The notes: a model not told the origin generated them from the letters alone. Shown: positions 7,601-15,783, counted from the first letter of the stretch. The stretch is 19,763 nucleotides of DNA from an uncultured Faecalibacterium sp. (GCA_937907025.1 CALESJ010000008.1:1-19763); one strand, 5' to 3'. Made by a program: numbers and translations.

Positions 7601-9232
7601 ATGAAACTGACCTTTTTGGGAGCCGACCGCGAGGTGACCGGCAGCTGTACCCTGCTGGAAACGGGAGGACACCGCATCCTCATCGACTGCGGCATGGAGC
7701 AGGGGAAGGATACCTACGAGAACGCCGACCTGCCCTGTGCTCCCGGGGAAATCGACGCGGTGCTGCTGACCCATGCCCACATCGACCACTCCGGGCGCAT
7801 CCCGTACCTGTACAAGAACGGGTTTGCGGGGCCCATCTACTCCACCGACGCCACCATGGACCTGTGTGACATCATGCTGGAGGATTCCGCCCACATCCAG
7901 GAGCAGGAGGCGGAGTGGAAGAACCGCAAGGCCCAGCGCAGCGGCCGGGACCTGGTGGAACCGGACTACACGGTAGAGGATGCCCTGGCCGTCATGAACC
8001 AGTTCAAGCCCCAGCCCTACGGCAAGCGGGTGACCATCCTGGACGGGGTGGAAGCCTGCTTCACCGATGTGGGCCACCTGCTGGGCAGCGCCTCCATCAC
8101 CCTGTATGTGACCGAGAACGGCAACACCGAAACCATCGTCTTTTCCGGGGACATCGGCAACCTGAACCAGCCCCTGCTGCGGGACCCCCAGTACCTGACC
8201 GACGCCGACTATGTGGTGATGGAATCCACCTACGCCGGGCGCAGCCACGGCCCCAAGCCGGACTATGTGGGGGAGCTGACCGCCATTTTGCAGCGCACCT
8301 TTGACCGGGGCGGCAATGTGGTCATCCCCAGCTTTGCGGTGGGCCGCACCCAGGAAATGCTGTACTTCATCCGCCAGATCAAGGCGGAGGGGCGCATCAA
8401 GCACCACGACGGGTTCGAGGTGTATGTGGACAGCCCGCTGGCCAGCAAATCCACCACCATTTTCCGGGAAAACTATTCCGAGTGCTACGACGACGAAGCC
8501 CTGGCCCTGGTGAACAAGGGCGAAAACCCCCTGCAGTTCCCGGACCTGCGCATCAGCGAAACGAAAGAGGACTCGGTGGCCATTAACGCCGACCCCAACC
8601 CCAAGGTCATCATCTCGGCCTCCGGCATGTGCGATGCCGGGCGTATCCGCCACCACCTGAAACACAACCTCTGGCGGGAGGAATGTACCATCCTGTTTGT
8701 GGGCTACCAGGCGGGCGGCTCGTTGGGCCGGGCGCTGCTGGAGGGCATCGACGAGGTGAAGCTCTTTGGCGAAACAGTGCAGGTCAACGCCGAGATCGCC
8801 CAGATGTCGGGCATGTCCGGCCACGCAGACAACGACGGCCTGCTGCGCTGGATCCACAACTTCAGCCCCAAACCGGGGTTTGTGTTTGTGAATCACGGCG
8901 AGGACGCCGCCTGCGCCGATTTTGCCAAGGCCCTGCAGCTGGAAGGCTACGCCGCCGAAGCTCCCTACAACGGCAGCGAGTACATTTTGAGCGGGGGACA
9001 GGTGCAGTGTGTGGCCCCCGGCAACCGGGAAAAGATCGTGCCCAGGGAGCCCGGCGCCTCCACCGCCCCCGAAGGCTACAAGTCCCGCCGTGCGGCGGCC
9101 GCCTACGAGCGGTTGGTCAACATGGGCAAGCGGCTCATGGTGGTCATCGAGCACAACCGCGGCGGCGCCAACAAGGACCTGGCCCGCTTCGCCAGCCAGA
9201 TCGCCTCGCTGTGTGATAAGTGGGACCGGTAA
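7601..9232 (+). CDS. beta-CASP family metallo-beta-lactamase-fold hydrolase (RNase-like)
   Basis: A 543-residue cytoplasmic MBL-fold protein of the beta-CASP/CPSF (YSH1-like) group, whose characterised members cleave RNA. The zinc motifs are complete: THAHIDH (57-63), H159 in DVGHLLGS, D184 in FSGDIGN, H408 in MSGHAD and H432 in VNHGE. The beta-CASP domain is inserted at about 205-385 (VVMESTYAGR, PSFAVGRTQEML, VDSPLA, IISASGM). The ATG at 7601 is chosen because AGGAAGGAG (7584-7592) is 8 bp upstream. A TTG at 7580 would place this site inside the gene. It lies 50 bp after the lysozyme gene with no terminator between. No C-terminal KH or other RNA-binding extension is visible. The exact substrate is unknown. 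Confidence 0.9.
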   Translation: MKLTFLGADREVTGSCTLLETGGHRILIDCGMEQGKDTYENADLPCAPGEIDAVLLTHAHIDHSGRIPYLYKNGFAGPIYSTDATMDLCDIMLEDSAHIQEQEAEWKNRKAQRSGRDLVEPDYTVEDALAVMNQFKPQPYGKRVTILDGVEACFTDVGHLLGSASITLYVTENGNTETIVFSGDIGNLNQPLLRDPQYLTDADYVVMESTYAGRSHGPKPDYVGELTAILQRTFDRGGNVVIPSFAVGRTQEMLYFIRQIKAEGRIKHHDGFEVYVDSPLASKSTTIFRENYSECYDDEALALVNKGENPLQFPDLRISETKEDSVAINADPNPKVIISASGMCDAGRIRHHLKHNLWREECTILFVGYQAGGSLGRALLEGIDEVKLFGETVQVNAEIAQMSGMSGHADNDGLLRWIHNFSPKPGFVFVNHGEDAACADFAKALQLEGYAAEAPYNGSEYILSGGQVQCVAPGNREKIVPREPGASTAPEGYKSRRAAAAYERLVNMGKRLMVVIEHNRGGANKDLARFASQIASLCDKWDR

Positions 9233-9255
9233 GTTTTGGCAAGCGGCGGCTTTAA

Positions 9256-9347
9256 GCCTTCCGTGTGTAAGGGGGGCGCAGCGGCCATCTTCCCCCAAGC
9301 CTCCCCTGTGTAAGGGGAGGTGGGGCGCAGCCCCGGAGGGGGTGTGA
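9256..9347 (+). repeat. F1 repeat fragments
   Basis: A degraded piece (9256-9286) is followed by a 5' half-unit (9299-9347). In the half-unit the second hairpin is GGGGC-GCA-GCCCC (9322-9334) instead of the usual GCCGC-GCA-GCGGC, so two base changes on one side are matched by two on the other. No clear terminator for the upstream beta-CASP gene is seen apart from these hairpins. Confidence 0.8.
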
Positions 9348-9380
9348 ACCCTGTCTTGTTTGATATTTCCGGGTTACCGG

Positions 9381-9630
9381 GGTAACGGCTGCTTCCCGTT
9401 GGGTCTTTCCTTTTCGTGCCCGAAAAGGAAACGAAAAGGGCCCGCCGTTTCGAGGCGGCGGCCGCCGACCAGGGCTGCGGCCCTGGACCCGGGGAATGCG
9501 GCCACCTGACGATGGCCTTGCTCAGGCCCTGGGGGGCCTGAGCAAGGAAAATGATTTGAAATGGCGTGGCCAGAAGGCCGCTGGCAAAGCGGAAGAGCCT
9601 AACCGGGTTAGGTGTGACCTTGCCGGGAGC
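9381..9630 (-). repeat. F2 structured repeat, copy 3 (minus orientation, full length)
   Basis: Reverse-orientation F2. P4 lies at 9406-9431 (TTTCCTTTTCG/CGAAAAGGAAA), P3 at 9443-9460 (CGCCG/CGGCG), P2 at 9469-9486 (CCAGGGC/GCCCTGG) and P1 at 9516-9547. Here P1 is a perfect 14-bp stem with a 4-nt loop, and its sequence differs from other copies on both arms. The extension after P1 matches copy 2 and includes a small CCTAAC-CGG-GTTAGG hairpin (about 9597-9611). Confidence 0.85.
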
Positions 9631-9645
9631 TTTCCGTCAGCAGCC

Positions 9646-9836
9646 GTTCCCGGGGAATGGTTTTAAAACCATTCCTTACTCACCGGTCCCCAGACCGGTG
9701 AGCAGGCCGTCGTAAGGTGGCCGCATCTTGGGGTCTGGGGCCGCAGCCCCAGCCGGCGTCCACCGCATCGGAACGGTGGGACTTTTCGCTTCCTTTTGGT
9801 CACAAAAGGAAGGACCATCCGGCAGGCAGCCGCTTG
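9646..9836 (+). repeat. F2 structured repeat, copy 4 (plus orientation)
   Basis: P1 lies at 9679-9702 (CTCACCGGTC/GACCGGTGAG), P2 at 9735-9752 (CTGGGGC/GCCCCAG, loop CGCA), P3 at 9761-9778 (CACCG/CGGTG) and P4 at 9789-9812 (CTTCCTTTTG/CAAAAGGAAG, loop GTCA). It faces copy 3 head-to-head across about 15-100 bp, depending on where the ends are placed. It ends about 90 bp before the start of the membrane-protein gene. Confidence 0.85.
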
Positions 9837-9926
9837 TCAATAAAACAGCAACCCAATGGCGGCCAGCCGTCTGCTCTACACAATAAAACCCATGCGGAGC
9901 ACACCCCGCAGAAAGGCGGTTTTCCT

Positions 9927-11246
9927 TTGTCTTTTCAACCCGTGCCCAAATTACCAAAATTCCTTCGCACCCTGCTCACCGCGCTGGCGGTGGTGGTGCT
10001 GTCGGTGGTGCTGACCTTTGTCATGCACGACCAGGATACTTACCGCACCGGCTTCTGGGACGATTACTCCCAGTCCCTGGTCTTTGCCCGCATTTTGCAG
10101 ATGCAGCAGGACCAGAGCGCCCCCGGCGGCTTTCTGGGCAGCTACACCGGTACTTTCGGCGATACCCAGAACCGCTACATGTACCGGGAAAACACCCCCG
10201 TCACCCCGGACCAGTACCTGAGCTACACCCACCAGTCGGGGCTGCAGGGCCTGGGCTTCGGGGTGCTGAACAAGGTGTTCTCGGTCTGGCAGGACAACGG
10301 CGAAGCCCGGGAACGCATGCTCTACGCCGCCAACAGCATCCTGTTCTATGCCGTCAGCCTGTGCCTGTGCATCGGGCTGTGGCGGGTCTTCGGCGCCCCG
10401 GCGGCCATCGGCTGGATGGCGGCGGTGCTGCTCTCCCCCTGGGTGCAGCGGGGCATGAAGGACCTGTACTGGTGCCTGTGGACCTGGCTGCTGCCCGCAT
10501 TGGCGGGGCTCATCCTCTGCGCCGCCACCAAAAAGCGGCACACCACCCCCGGTTGGGCTTATGTGTTGATCTTTGCCGCCGTGTGCGTGCGGTGCATGTG
10601 CGGGTTTGAGTTCATCTCCACCTTCCTGATCCTGGCCGAAGTGCCCCTGTTCCTCTGCTGGGTGCTGGCCCTGGGCGAAAAACGCCCCGCAAAAGGCTGG
10701 TTCTTCCGCATGGTGTACACCGGCCTGTCCGCCCTGGCCGGGGTGGCGGCGGCGCTGGTCGTCTGGCTGGTGCAGAGCTTTTTCTACTTCGGCAACTGGG
10801 CCGACGCCCTGGACAACGTGGTGGCCGCGGCTCTGCGCCACACCACCGGCGGCACCGCCACCGCATCGGCCATGCTGGACCGGTACTTTGTGCAGGGGCA
10901 GGCCGTGCTGCAAATCGGCCCGGCGGGCATCACCCCGCCGGTGTGGCTGGGCATCTGCGCCGCCGTCTTTGTGCTGGCGGCGGTGGTGCTGGTGGTTCGC
11001 CGCCGCGCCCTGCCCCCGGCCTATGCGGCTCTGGCGGCCCTGTTCCTGCTGGGTCTGGCGGCCCCCGTCAGCTGGATGGTGTTGGCCCCCGCCCACTGCG
11101 ACCCCCACCCCCATCTCATCCCCATGCTGTGGAATTTCGCCTTTGCCCCCGCGGGGGCGGCGGCCATCGGCGGTCTGCTCCGGCTGATGGTCACCAAATC
11201 CCCCGCCGAACCGCATAAGGAGGTCCCTCATGCTGGAACCCCGTGA
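9927..11246 (+). CDS. polytopic membrane protein of unknown function
   Basis: About 439 residues. One membrane helix near the N-terminus (about 12-31) is followed by a soluble, presumably external loop of some 80 residues (about 32-115) with DQDTYRTGFWDDYSQS. About nine further hydrophobic segments run to the C-terminus, and a short HCDPHPH motif lies in a late loop. A first helix followed by a large acidic external loop recalls GT-C-type glycosyltransferases, but no diagnostic motif was recognised, so no function is assigned. The start is uncertain. TTG at 9927 is chosen because AAAGGCGG (9912-9919) is 7 bp upstream. GTG at 9942 is the alternative. Earlier starts fall in the F2 repeat. It overlaps the next gene by 17 bp. 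Confidence 0.75.
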   Translation: MSFQPVPKLPKFLRTLLTALAVVVLSVVLTFVMHDQDTYRTGFWDDYSQSLVFARILQMQQDQSAPGGFLGSYTGTFGDTQNRYMYRENTPVTPDQYLSYTHQSGLQGLGFGVLNKVFSVWQDNGEARERMLYAANSILFYAVSLCLCIGLWRVFGAPAAIGWMAAVLLSPWVQRGMKDLYWCLWTWLLPALAGLILCAATKKRHTTPGWAYVLIFAAVCVRCMCGFEFISTFLILAEVPLFLCWVLALGEKRPAKGWFFRMVYTGLSALAGVAAALVVWLVQSFFYFGNWADALDNVVAAALRHTTGGTATASAMLDRYFVQGQAVLQIGPAGITPPVWLGICAAVFVLAAVVLVVRRRALPPAYAALAALFLLGLAAPVSWMVLAPAHCDPHPHLIPMLWNFAFAPAGAAAIGGLLRLMVTKSPAEPHKEVPHAGTP

Positions 11247-12234
11247 CCAGAAGCTCATCCAGAAATACGCCCTGCTGCCCCTGCTGGCCCGGGACTGCTT
11301 TCTCTCGGCCATTCTGCTGCTGGTGGTCAGCCTGCTGCTGACCGCCGCGGACTCGGTCTTTCTCTACCAGCGGGACGCCTACCTGCCCGGTATCGTGCTG
11401 GGGTTCGGGCTGGCGGTGGTGCTGGGGGCGGTGTCCATCTGTTGCCTGGTGGCCGGACGCCGCCGTCCTTGTGACCCGGCCTGGCTGGACCTGTGCGAGC
11501 GCACCCTGCGGGCCGGACCCTTTGCCCCCGATGCCGGCCCCGACCTGTACCCCGGCACGGTGGCGTCCTTCTGGGAGGTACCCATCCCGCCGGCGCTTGC
11601 CGTGACCGTGGGGGTGCTGCTGCTGCCGGCCGCGGTGGTGCTCTCGGTGTTTCTGCCCCATTACCGGGCGGTGTCCCGCACCCTGGAGCAGAACCGGCAG
11701 GCCGCCACGGCCGGGCTGGAATCGGTGGCCGCCACCCTGGAAGCGGCAGGCTGCACCGATGTGTGGTACAGCGACCCTTACGATTATTATGCCGATTACG
11801 GCTACACCGTCCGCGGCAGCCTGAAGGGCGGGGATGAGGTGTTCATCACCCCGGAAACCGTGACTGTGTCCGCGGTGGTGGATAACCACGGCCAATTGAT
11901 CCAGGTGAGCTGCATCGTGGGCGTGGACATTGAACAGACCGCGGAAGAAAACCTGGACCGGGTGCGCACCGAGCTGGAAACGGCCAACGGGGTGCTGCGG
12001 GGCATAACCGTCCCGGCCAGAAGCGGCGACCTGTTCACCCCCGAGCTGCTGCCCGAAGCCTTTACCGAAAAGCTCCTTGCCGCGTACCCGTATGAAAACG
12101 CCTACAACTGGTACGAGGCCGACGACGGTGTGGTGGTCTGCACCGACTACTGCACCTACCCGGAGGAGGAGTACGGCGAGTACGACAGCGCCTACATCCG
12201 CGTTTCGGCGGAAGTCCCCGGCGCCTGGGAATAA
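11230..12234 (+). CDS. membrane-anchored protein of unknown function, external C-terminal domain
   Basis: 334 residues, not recognised. Three hydrophobic segments (about 22-42, 52-76 and 118-143) precede a C-terminal soluble domain of about 190 residues. That domain opens with a helical stretch (HYRAVSRTLEQNRQA), contains an Asp/Tyr-rich run (SDPYDYYADYGY, 181-192), and ends in an acidic tail (PEEEYGEYDSAY). The ATG at 11230 is well supported by AAGGAGG (11217-11223), 6 bp upstream and inside the 3' end of the preceding gene. The 17-bp overlap implies coupled translation, so the two membrane proteins probably act together. Confidence 0.8.
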   Translation: MLEPRDQKLIQKYALLPLLARDCFLSAILLLVVSLLLTAADSVFLYQRDAYLPGIVLGFGLAVVLGAVSICCLVAGRRRPCDPAWLDLCERTLRAGPFAPDAGPDLYPGTVASFWEVPIPPALAVTVGVLLLPAAVVLSVFLPHYRAVSRTLEQNRQAATAGLESVAATLEAAGCTDVWYSDPYDYYADYGYTVRGSLKGGDEVFITPETVTVSAVVDNHGQLIQVSCIVGVDIEQTAEENLDRVRTELETANGVLRGITVPARSGDLFTPELLPEAFTEKLLAAYPYENAYNWYEADDGVVVCTDYCTYPEEEYGEYDSAYIRVSAEVPGAWE

Positions 12235-12240
12235 ATACAA

Positions 12241-12297
12241 AAAACCACCCCGTTTCCGGGTCCGCCTCATGCGGCCAACCGGAAACGGGGTGGTTTT
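12241..12297. terminator. bidirectional intrinsic terminator
   Basis: A perfect 19-bp stem (12241-12259 with 12279-12297) carries A-run and T-run flanks on both sides, so it can end transcription from the plus-strand membrane pair and the minus-strand MFS gene. It lies between two convergent stops 78 bp apart. Confidence 0.92.
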
Positions 12298-12312
12298 GTA
12301 TGTTCGGAAAGG

Positions 12313-13455
12313 TCAGGCTGTTTCTTTGGCGGCTGTCCGGCGCACCAGGGCCGCAAACAGCAGCATACCGGCACAGGGGAGGATGTTGCAGGCCATGCCC
12401 GCCAGCAGCCCGGCATGGTCGGCCACCACGCCGATGACCCAGGGCATGAGGATGGCCCCCAGCCCCGCCACCGGCAGCATGACGCCCATGCTAGTCACGC
12501 TGGTCATCTGCCCGGCGCAGGCCACGGCGGTGGGGTTCATGCCCGCAATGGACAGGGCAAACAGCAAAAGCAGCAGCAGCGCCGGGACCTGGGTGCGGGC
12601 CAGCATCAGCCCGCCGTAAAACACCGTGCAGCCCAGCCCCATCCAGAGCATGGCCCGGTAGGGGTCCTTGGGCGGGTGTACAAAGGCCAGAACCAGCCGG
12701 GCCGCCATGGTGGCGCCCCACAGCAGGGTCACGGTGTAGGGGCTGACGCTCTCGCTCAGGATGCCCCGGTCCTTGAAGTAGGTCACCAGCCAGCCGGTCA
12801 CGCTGGTTTCGGCGCCGTTCTGGCAGAAGATCAGGGCGGTGAGCAGCCAGAATTTGGGGCTGCGGCAAAAACTCCAGTCCGGTCTGGCCGCGCTCTGCCG
12901 GCGCCCGGTCAGGGAGGCCGGCGCCGCCGCAAAGGCCAGGACCAGCCCCACGCCCAGCACCGCCAGCACAATGGTGGGCCCGTCGGCGCCCAGGGCCGCC
13001 GCTGCCGCAGCCGCCACAAAGGGGCACAGCAGGGCACCGCAGGCGTAGCAGCTGTGCATGGCGTTCATGCCCCGGGTGCGGTCGGGCACGTTGTCCCCCA
13101 CCAGAATGGTGCAGGCGTTGATGGTGCCGCCCTTGGCCAGCCCCACCAGGGCAAAGGCCGCCGTCAGCAGCCATATCTGGCCGGAAAGCCCCATCAGGGC
13201 GTAGCCCAGGGCATAGCCGGTGCCCAGGATCAGGGTGGTGACCTTCAGCCCCAGCCGCCCGGGCAGAAGCCCGGCCAGGAACCCGGCCACCAGATTGCCC
13301 ACGCTCATCACCGAGATCAGCGACCCCGACACGCCGTAGGCCAGCCCGTACCGCTGCTGCAGCAGGCTGACCACCACGCCGCTGCTGATGGCGCAGATAC
13401 CGCTCAAGAAAAAGGCCGCAAACCCCACGTTGCGCGCCCGCTTTGCGTCATTCAT
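12313..13455 (-). CDS. MFS transporter
   Basis: A 380-residue hydrophobic protein with about 12 membrane helices, typical of the major facilitator superfamily. The first half has GSLISVMSVGNLVAGFLAG, and a loop between helices 2 and 3 has LPGRLGLK in place of the classic MFS motif A. The helix 4-5 region has GLAKGGTINACT. A short central loop (RRQSAARPDWSF) separates the two six-helix halves. The start is the ATG at 13455, with AGGAGT 9 bp upstream. The frame could extend to 13560 but would then run back through the preceding terminator hairpin and gene end. The substrate cannot be read from sequence. It lies downstream of the phosphofructokinase gene on the same strand, separated by a hairpin. 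Confidence 0.88.
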   Translation of the reverse strand: MNDAKRARNVGFAAFFLSGICAISSGVVVSLLQQRYGLAYGVSGSLISVMSVGNLVAGFLAGLLPGRLGLKVTTLILGTGYALGYALMGLSGQIWLLTAAFALVGLAKGGTINACTILVGDNVPDRTRGMNAMHSCYACGALLCPFVAAAAAAALGADGPTIVLAVLGVGLVLAFAAAPASLTGRRQSAARPDWSFCRSPKFWLLTALIFCQNGAETSVTGWLVTYFKDRGILSESVSPYTVTLLWGATMAARLVLAFVHPPKDPYRAMLWMGLGCTVFYGGLMLARTQVPALLLLLLFALSIAGMNPTAVACAGQMTSVTSMGVMLPVAGLGAILMPWVIGVVADHAGLLAGMACNILPCAGMLLFAALVRRTAAKETA

Positions 13456-13482
13456 CGCAAATTCACTCCTATACCCAGCTAT

Positions 13483-13528
13483 AAAAAGGCACGCGCAGAA
13501 AGGCCCTGGCGGCACTCTCTGCGCGTGC
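13483..13528 (-). terminator. terminator or attenuator between phosphofructokinase and MFS genes
   Basis: An 11-bp stem GCACGCGCAGA/TCTGCGCGTGC (13489-13499 with 13518-13528) with an 18-nt loop is followed, in the minus direction, by a run of five T (13483-13487). The MFS ribosome binding site starts only about 12 nt further on. Confidence 0.8.
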
Positions 13529-13552
13529 GAAACTTCGTTCGGGGCTGCCCGC

Positions 13553-14782
13553 TCAGCCATGCAGATGGATGTGCTGGGGTACGCCGTTGATGTAAATGGG
13601 GGTCAGCTCGGCCTGGATCAGCGGCCGGGCGTATTTCTCGAACTTTTCGTTCACATGCATGCCGTCCTCGGTGATCCAGTCGGCGGGCACGCACTTTTCC
13701 TGGTTGGCCACCGCGGCCACGTCCACGGTGTTGGTTTCGGTGCGGTAGGGGGTGTCGGACAGACGCACGATGCCGCACATCTTGCCGGTCTGGCCCGCAA
13801 AGGCTGCTTCCACCGCGGCACCGCCCACCTGATACGCCTCGGTAATGTCGGTGCGGCTGGCCAGATGGGAGGCGCAGCGCTGCAGGGTGGAAAATTCGAT
13901 GGCGCGGGTCTTGCAGCCCAGGCGTACCCGGATCAGGTCGGCCAGATAGCGGCTGGTGCCGGATAGAATGGCCTTGTGGCCGAAAGCGTCCAGCTGGCCG
14001 GCGGTGCTGACCAGGTCGCACAGGAACACGCCGTCCTTGTTCTTCACGCCCTCGCTGGCGGCAATGATGACGTTTTTCTTGTCGGCGGTCAGGTCTGCCA
14101 CCTTGTTCAGGAACACTTCCTCGTCAAAGGTGCGTTCCGGCAGCAGGATGATGTCCGGCCCGGCGCTGTCGTTGCCGGCAGCCAGAGAGGCCGCGCCGGC
14201 CAGCCAGCCGGTGTGACGGCCCATGATCTCGGCCACCGTCACGCTGCGCAGATCGTACACGCTGGAGTCACAGATGACTTCCTTCAAAATGGTGGCAATG
14301 TACTTGGCGGCGCTGCCGTAGCCGGGGGTGTGGTCGGTGCCCATCAGGTCGTTGTCGATGGTCTTGGGCACGCCGATGAACCGGATCTCGCTGTTCTTGG
14401 CGGCGCCGTAGGCGGCCAGCTTGGCGATGGTGTCCATGGAATCGTTGCCGCCGATGTACAGCACCGCCCCGATGGCGTACTTCTGGAACAGGTCGAACAG
14501 CACCTGATAGGGCTTTTCGTTCACGGCGGGGTCGGGGAGCTTGTGGCGGCAGCTGCCCAGGAAGCTGGACGGGGTGCGCTTGAGCAGCTCGATGGCCATT
14601 TTGTCACCCAGCTGGTCGTTCAAGTCCACAATGCGGCCTTCCAAAAGACCTTCGATACCGTACTGCATGCCGTACACATGCTGCGCGCCGAAAGCACGGG
14701 CGCTCTCAAACACGCCGGCCAGGCTGGAGTTGATGACGGCGGTGGGGCCGCCGGACTGCCCGACGAGAAGATTGGTTGCCAT
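13553..14782 (-). CDS. pfp: pyrophosphate-dependent 6-phosphofructokinase
   Basis: A 409-residue phosphofructokinase-family enzyme converting fructose 6-phosphate to fructose 1,6-bisphosphate in glycolysis. PPi rather than ATP use is indicated by GGNDS (111-115), where an Asp replaces the Gly of ATP-dependent GGDGS, and by Lys140 in PKTIDND (139-145). MGRHTGWL (187-194) and the N-terminal GQSGGPTAVINSS (8-20) also fit. PPi-linked enzymes are common in anaerobic Firmicutes. The start at 14782 has GAAGGTG 8 bp upstream. A more upstream ATG (14812) lacks a site. A promoter lies at 14845-14873. Confidence 0.93.
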   Translation of the reverse strand: MATNLLVGQSGGPTAVINSSLAGVFESARAFGAQHVYGMQYGIEGLLEGRIVDLNDQLGDKMAIELLKRTPSSFLGSCRHKLPDPAVNEKPYQVLFDLFQKYAIGAVLYIGGNDSMDTIAKLAAYGAAKNSEIRFIGVPKTIDNDLMGTDHTPGYGSAAKYIATILKEVICDSSVYDLRSVTVAEIMGRHTGWLAGAASLAAGNDSAGPDIILLPERTFDEEVFLNKVADLTADKKNVIIAASEGVKNKDGVFLCDLVSTAGQLDAFGHKAILSGTSRYLADLIRVRLGCKTRAIEFSTLQRCASHLASRTDITEAYQVGGAAVEAAFAGQTGKMCGIVRLSDTPYRTETNTVDVAAVANQEKCVPADWITEDGMHVNEKFEKYARPLIQAELTPIYINGVPQHIHLHG

Positions 14783-14844
14783 AAGTCTTTCACCTTCTTT
14801 GGGTTGATTCACGCACCGGGGGTGCGCATAGTTTTCTATGTTAC

Positions 14845-14873
14845 ATTGTATGCGACAGCGGCCAAAAAGGCAA
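14845..14873 (-). promoter_or_regulatory. promoter for pfp
   Basis: On the minus strand, TTGCCT (14868-14873) and TACAAT (14845-14850) are separated by 17 bp. The -35 overlaps the region just after the HAD phosphatase stop codon. Confidence 0.65.
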
Positions 14874-14878
14874 GAGGT

Positions 14879-15730
14879 TTACGCCTTTTCTTCCGCCGGT
14901 TTGCGGCCCAGGGCGTAGGTTTCAATGGCCACGGCCACGCCATCGTGGTTGTTGTCCAGGGTAATGACATCGGCCACGGCCTTCACTTCGGGAAAAGCGT
15001 TTTCCATGGCCACGCCCAGCCCGGCCATGCGGACCATTTCCAGGTCGTTGCCGCTGTCGCCGCAGGCCATGACCTGGTCCCGGCGCAGGCCCAGATACTC
15101 CGCCAGCGCCATCAGGCCCCGGCCCTTGTTCACCCCGGGGGCGTTCAGTTCCAGGTTGTCCTTCACGCTGCTGGTGGCGTCCACGTCGGGGCGGGCAGCC
15201 AGCACGGCGGCCTTGGCGGCGTCCCGGGTGGCGGTGTCCGGGTACATGATGCTGAACTTTTCCACCTCACCGGGGCGGGTGCGGATGAGGGTGGCCAGGT
15301 CGTCCACCACCACGCGGCTGTCCCGCACATAGGCCAGCAGTTCCGGCGGGCAGCATTCGGCAATGGCTTCGGCCCCGGCGGGGTCGGTGTAGCATTCGCC
15401 GTTCACGAACAGGCTCAGGGAAGAGCGGAACTGCCGCACAATGTCCAGCAGCTGCAGAGCCATATCGGTCTGGAACGGCAGGGTGACCAGCGCCTTGCCG
15501 GTGGCCAGTTCCACCACGCTGGCCCCGTTGGAAGTCAGGGCGTAGCGCACGCCGTCCATGTGCAGAAATTCTTTGGGCACGCCGGTCACCGAGCGCCCGG
15601 TGGCGGGAATGACGTCGATGCCGGCGTCCAGGGCGGCGCGGATGGCCGCCAGGGTGCGGGGGCTGATGTGTTTGTGGTCGTCAAAGACCGTGCCGTCCAG
15701 GTCCAGAGCGATGAGGCGGATGTCCTGCAT
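14879..15730 (-). CDS. Cof-type HAD-IIB family phosphatase
   Basis: A 283-residue HAD hydrolase with a C2B cap, probably acting on sugar phosphates or other small phosphorylated metabolites. All four motifs are present: D10-L-D12-GT with nucleophile D10, ATGRS (43-47), K202 in GVNKGRGL, and GDSGND (224-229). Cap residues run from about 84 to 195. The ATG at 15730 has AAGGAGG (15738-15744) 7 bp upstream. A longer frame to 15781 lacks this spacing. It is on the same strand as pfp, but pfp has its own promoter in the gap. Confidence 0.92.
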   Translation of the reverse strand: MQDIRLIALDLDGTVFDDHKHISPRTLAAIRAALDAGIDVIPATGRSVTGVPKEFLHMDGVRYALTSNGASVVELATGKALVTLPFQTDMALQLLDIVRQFRSSLSLFVNGECYTDPAGAEAIAECCPPELLAYVRDSRVVVDDLATLIRTRPGEVEKFSIMYPDTATRDAAKAAVLAARPDVDATSSVKDNLELNAPGVNKGRGLMALAEYLGLRRDQVMACGDSGNDLEMVRMAGLGVAMENAFPEVKAVADVITLDNNHDGVAVAIETYALGRKPAEEKA

Positions 15731-15783
15731 GTTGGTTCCTCCTTGCGGTTGTACGCGATGAACAATTGTCAATTTATACAAAG

